Below, piece after piece: positions 63,716 to 64,000 of a stretch of DNA of 64,000 nucleotides. A program made the translations under genes and the position numbers. The notes beneath the pieces were generated by a model that saw nothing but the letters and a program-made list of their open reading frames with translations, ran no database searches and had not been told where the DNA came from. Source of the DNA: Pseudoips prasinana (taxonomy: Eukaryota > Arthropoda > Insecta > Lepidoptera > Nolidae); the NCBI GenBank assembly GCA_951640165.1, contig OX621243.1, forward strand, positions 5,518,001-5,582,000, read 5' to 3'. Every line of letters starts with the position of its first letter. Position 1 is the stretch's first letter.

Positions 63716-64000
63716 CGTGTACATAAGTACACACAGAATTTTTTATTTATCTGAAAATATATTATATCTGTTATTTTTTAACATTATATATTACTATTTT
63801 ATATTTAAATGCTTTAATAAAAAAAAATCATTTACTTAAAGTACTTTTGTTAATATGTATTATCGGTTATTTTTTAGTATTAATATATTTTGATGTAATA
63901 GTTAAATTCTAATTTCCTTTAATATTGGGAAAATGGTTATTTATCACAATTGTAACATTATGCACATGGAAAAACGCTTCTTTACACATTGATATTAAAA
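63716..64000. other. AT-rich intergenic DNA
   Basis: Nothing is recognised to the window edge. Confidence 0.4.

Noticed and set aside
1..64000. CRISPR arrays, bacterial operons or viral integrations
   Set aside because: No regularly spaced identical repeats, no prokaryotic gene layout and no virus-like protein were seen; the introns and transposons are those of an insect.

Overview
This window is nuclear DNA from an insect, most likely a moth or butterfly. The evidence is spliceosomal introns with GT/AG borders, long AT-rich non-coding stretches, and a lepidopteran-style repeat load. That load includes short Helitrons ending in a GC hairpin plus CTAG, tRNA-derived SINEs with ATT-rich tails, RTE-like LINE ends, two mariners and many foldback MITEs. 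The order assignment is inference from repeat style; no species is claimed.

Three host genes are supported. (1) 16299-17033 (minus) is an intronless gene for Gemin8, an SMN-complex subunit. (2) 25188-27063 (plus) is a two-exon ZAD/C2H2 zinc-finger gene of 370 residues; its first exon (25188-25319) completes the ZAD domain. (3) 38927-58543 (minus) is a ten-exon TBC1D15/17-type Rab GTPase-activating protein. Its reading phases close across all nine introns to 675 codons plus a stop, and both catalytic fingers are present.

Layout. 1-12 kb: intergenic, with tandem Helitrons, SINEs and LINE ends. 12.3-13.6 kb: an intact mariner sitting inside a Helitron. 14-16 kb: MITE and SINE. 16.3-17.0 kb: Gemin8. 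18-24.9 kb: foldbacks, an inverted RTE duplication, a LINE relic and a frameshifted transposon-like pseudogene. 25.2-27.1 kb: the ZAD gene. 27.2-30.7 kb: a long-armed foldback element with repeated GGCCGCGC motifs and a third partial copy beside it. 31-38.9 kb: intergenic. 38.9-58.5 kb: TBC1D15, whose introns hold a PIF/Harbinger-type MITE, a 5'-truncated LINE with target-site duplication, Helitrons and many palindromes. 59-64 kb: intergenic, with SINE, a dead mariner and a small-ORF MITE.

The most unusual signal is the number of near-perfect short-spacer palindromes, including four in a row at 45269-45484. Second is the 2.7 kb foldback with mirrored GGCCGCGC motifs. Third is a four-copy MITE family with GAAGTTATACTTC ends that carries a small conserved reading frame. 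The three host genes show no sign of a shared pathway.
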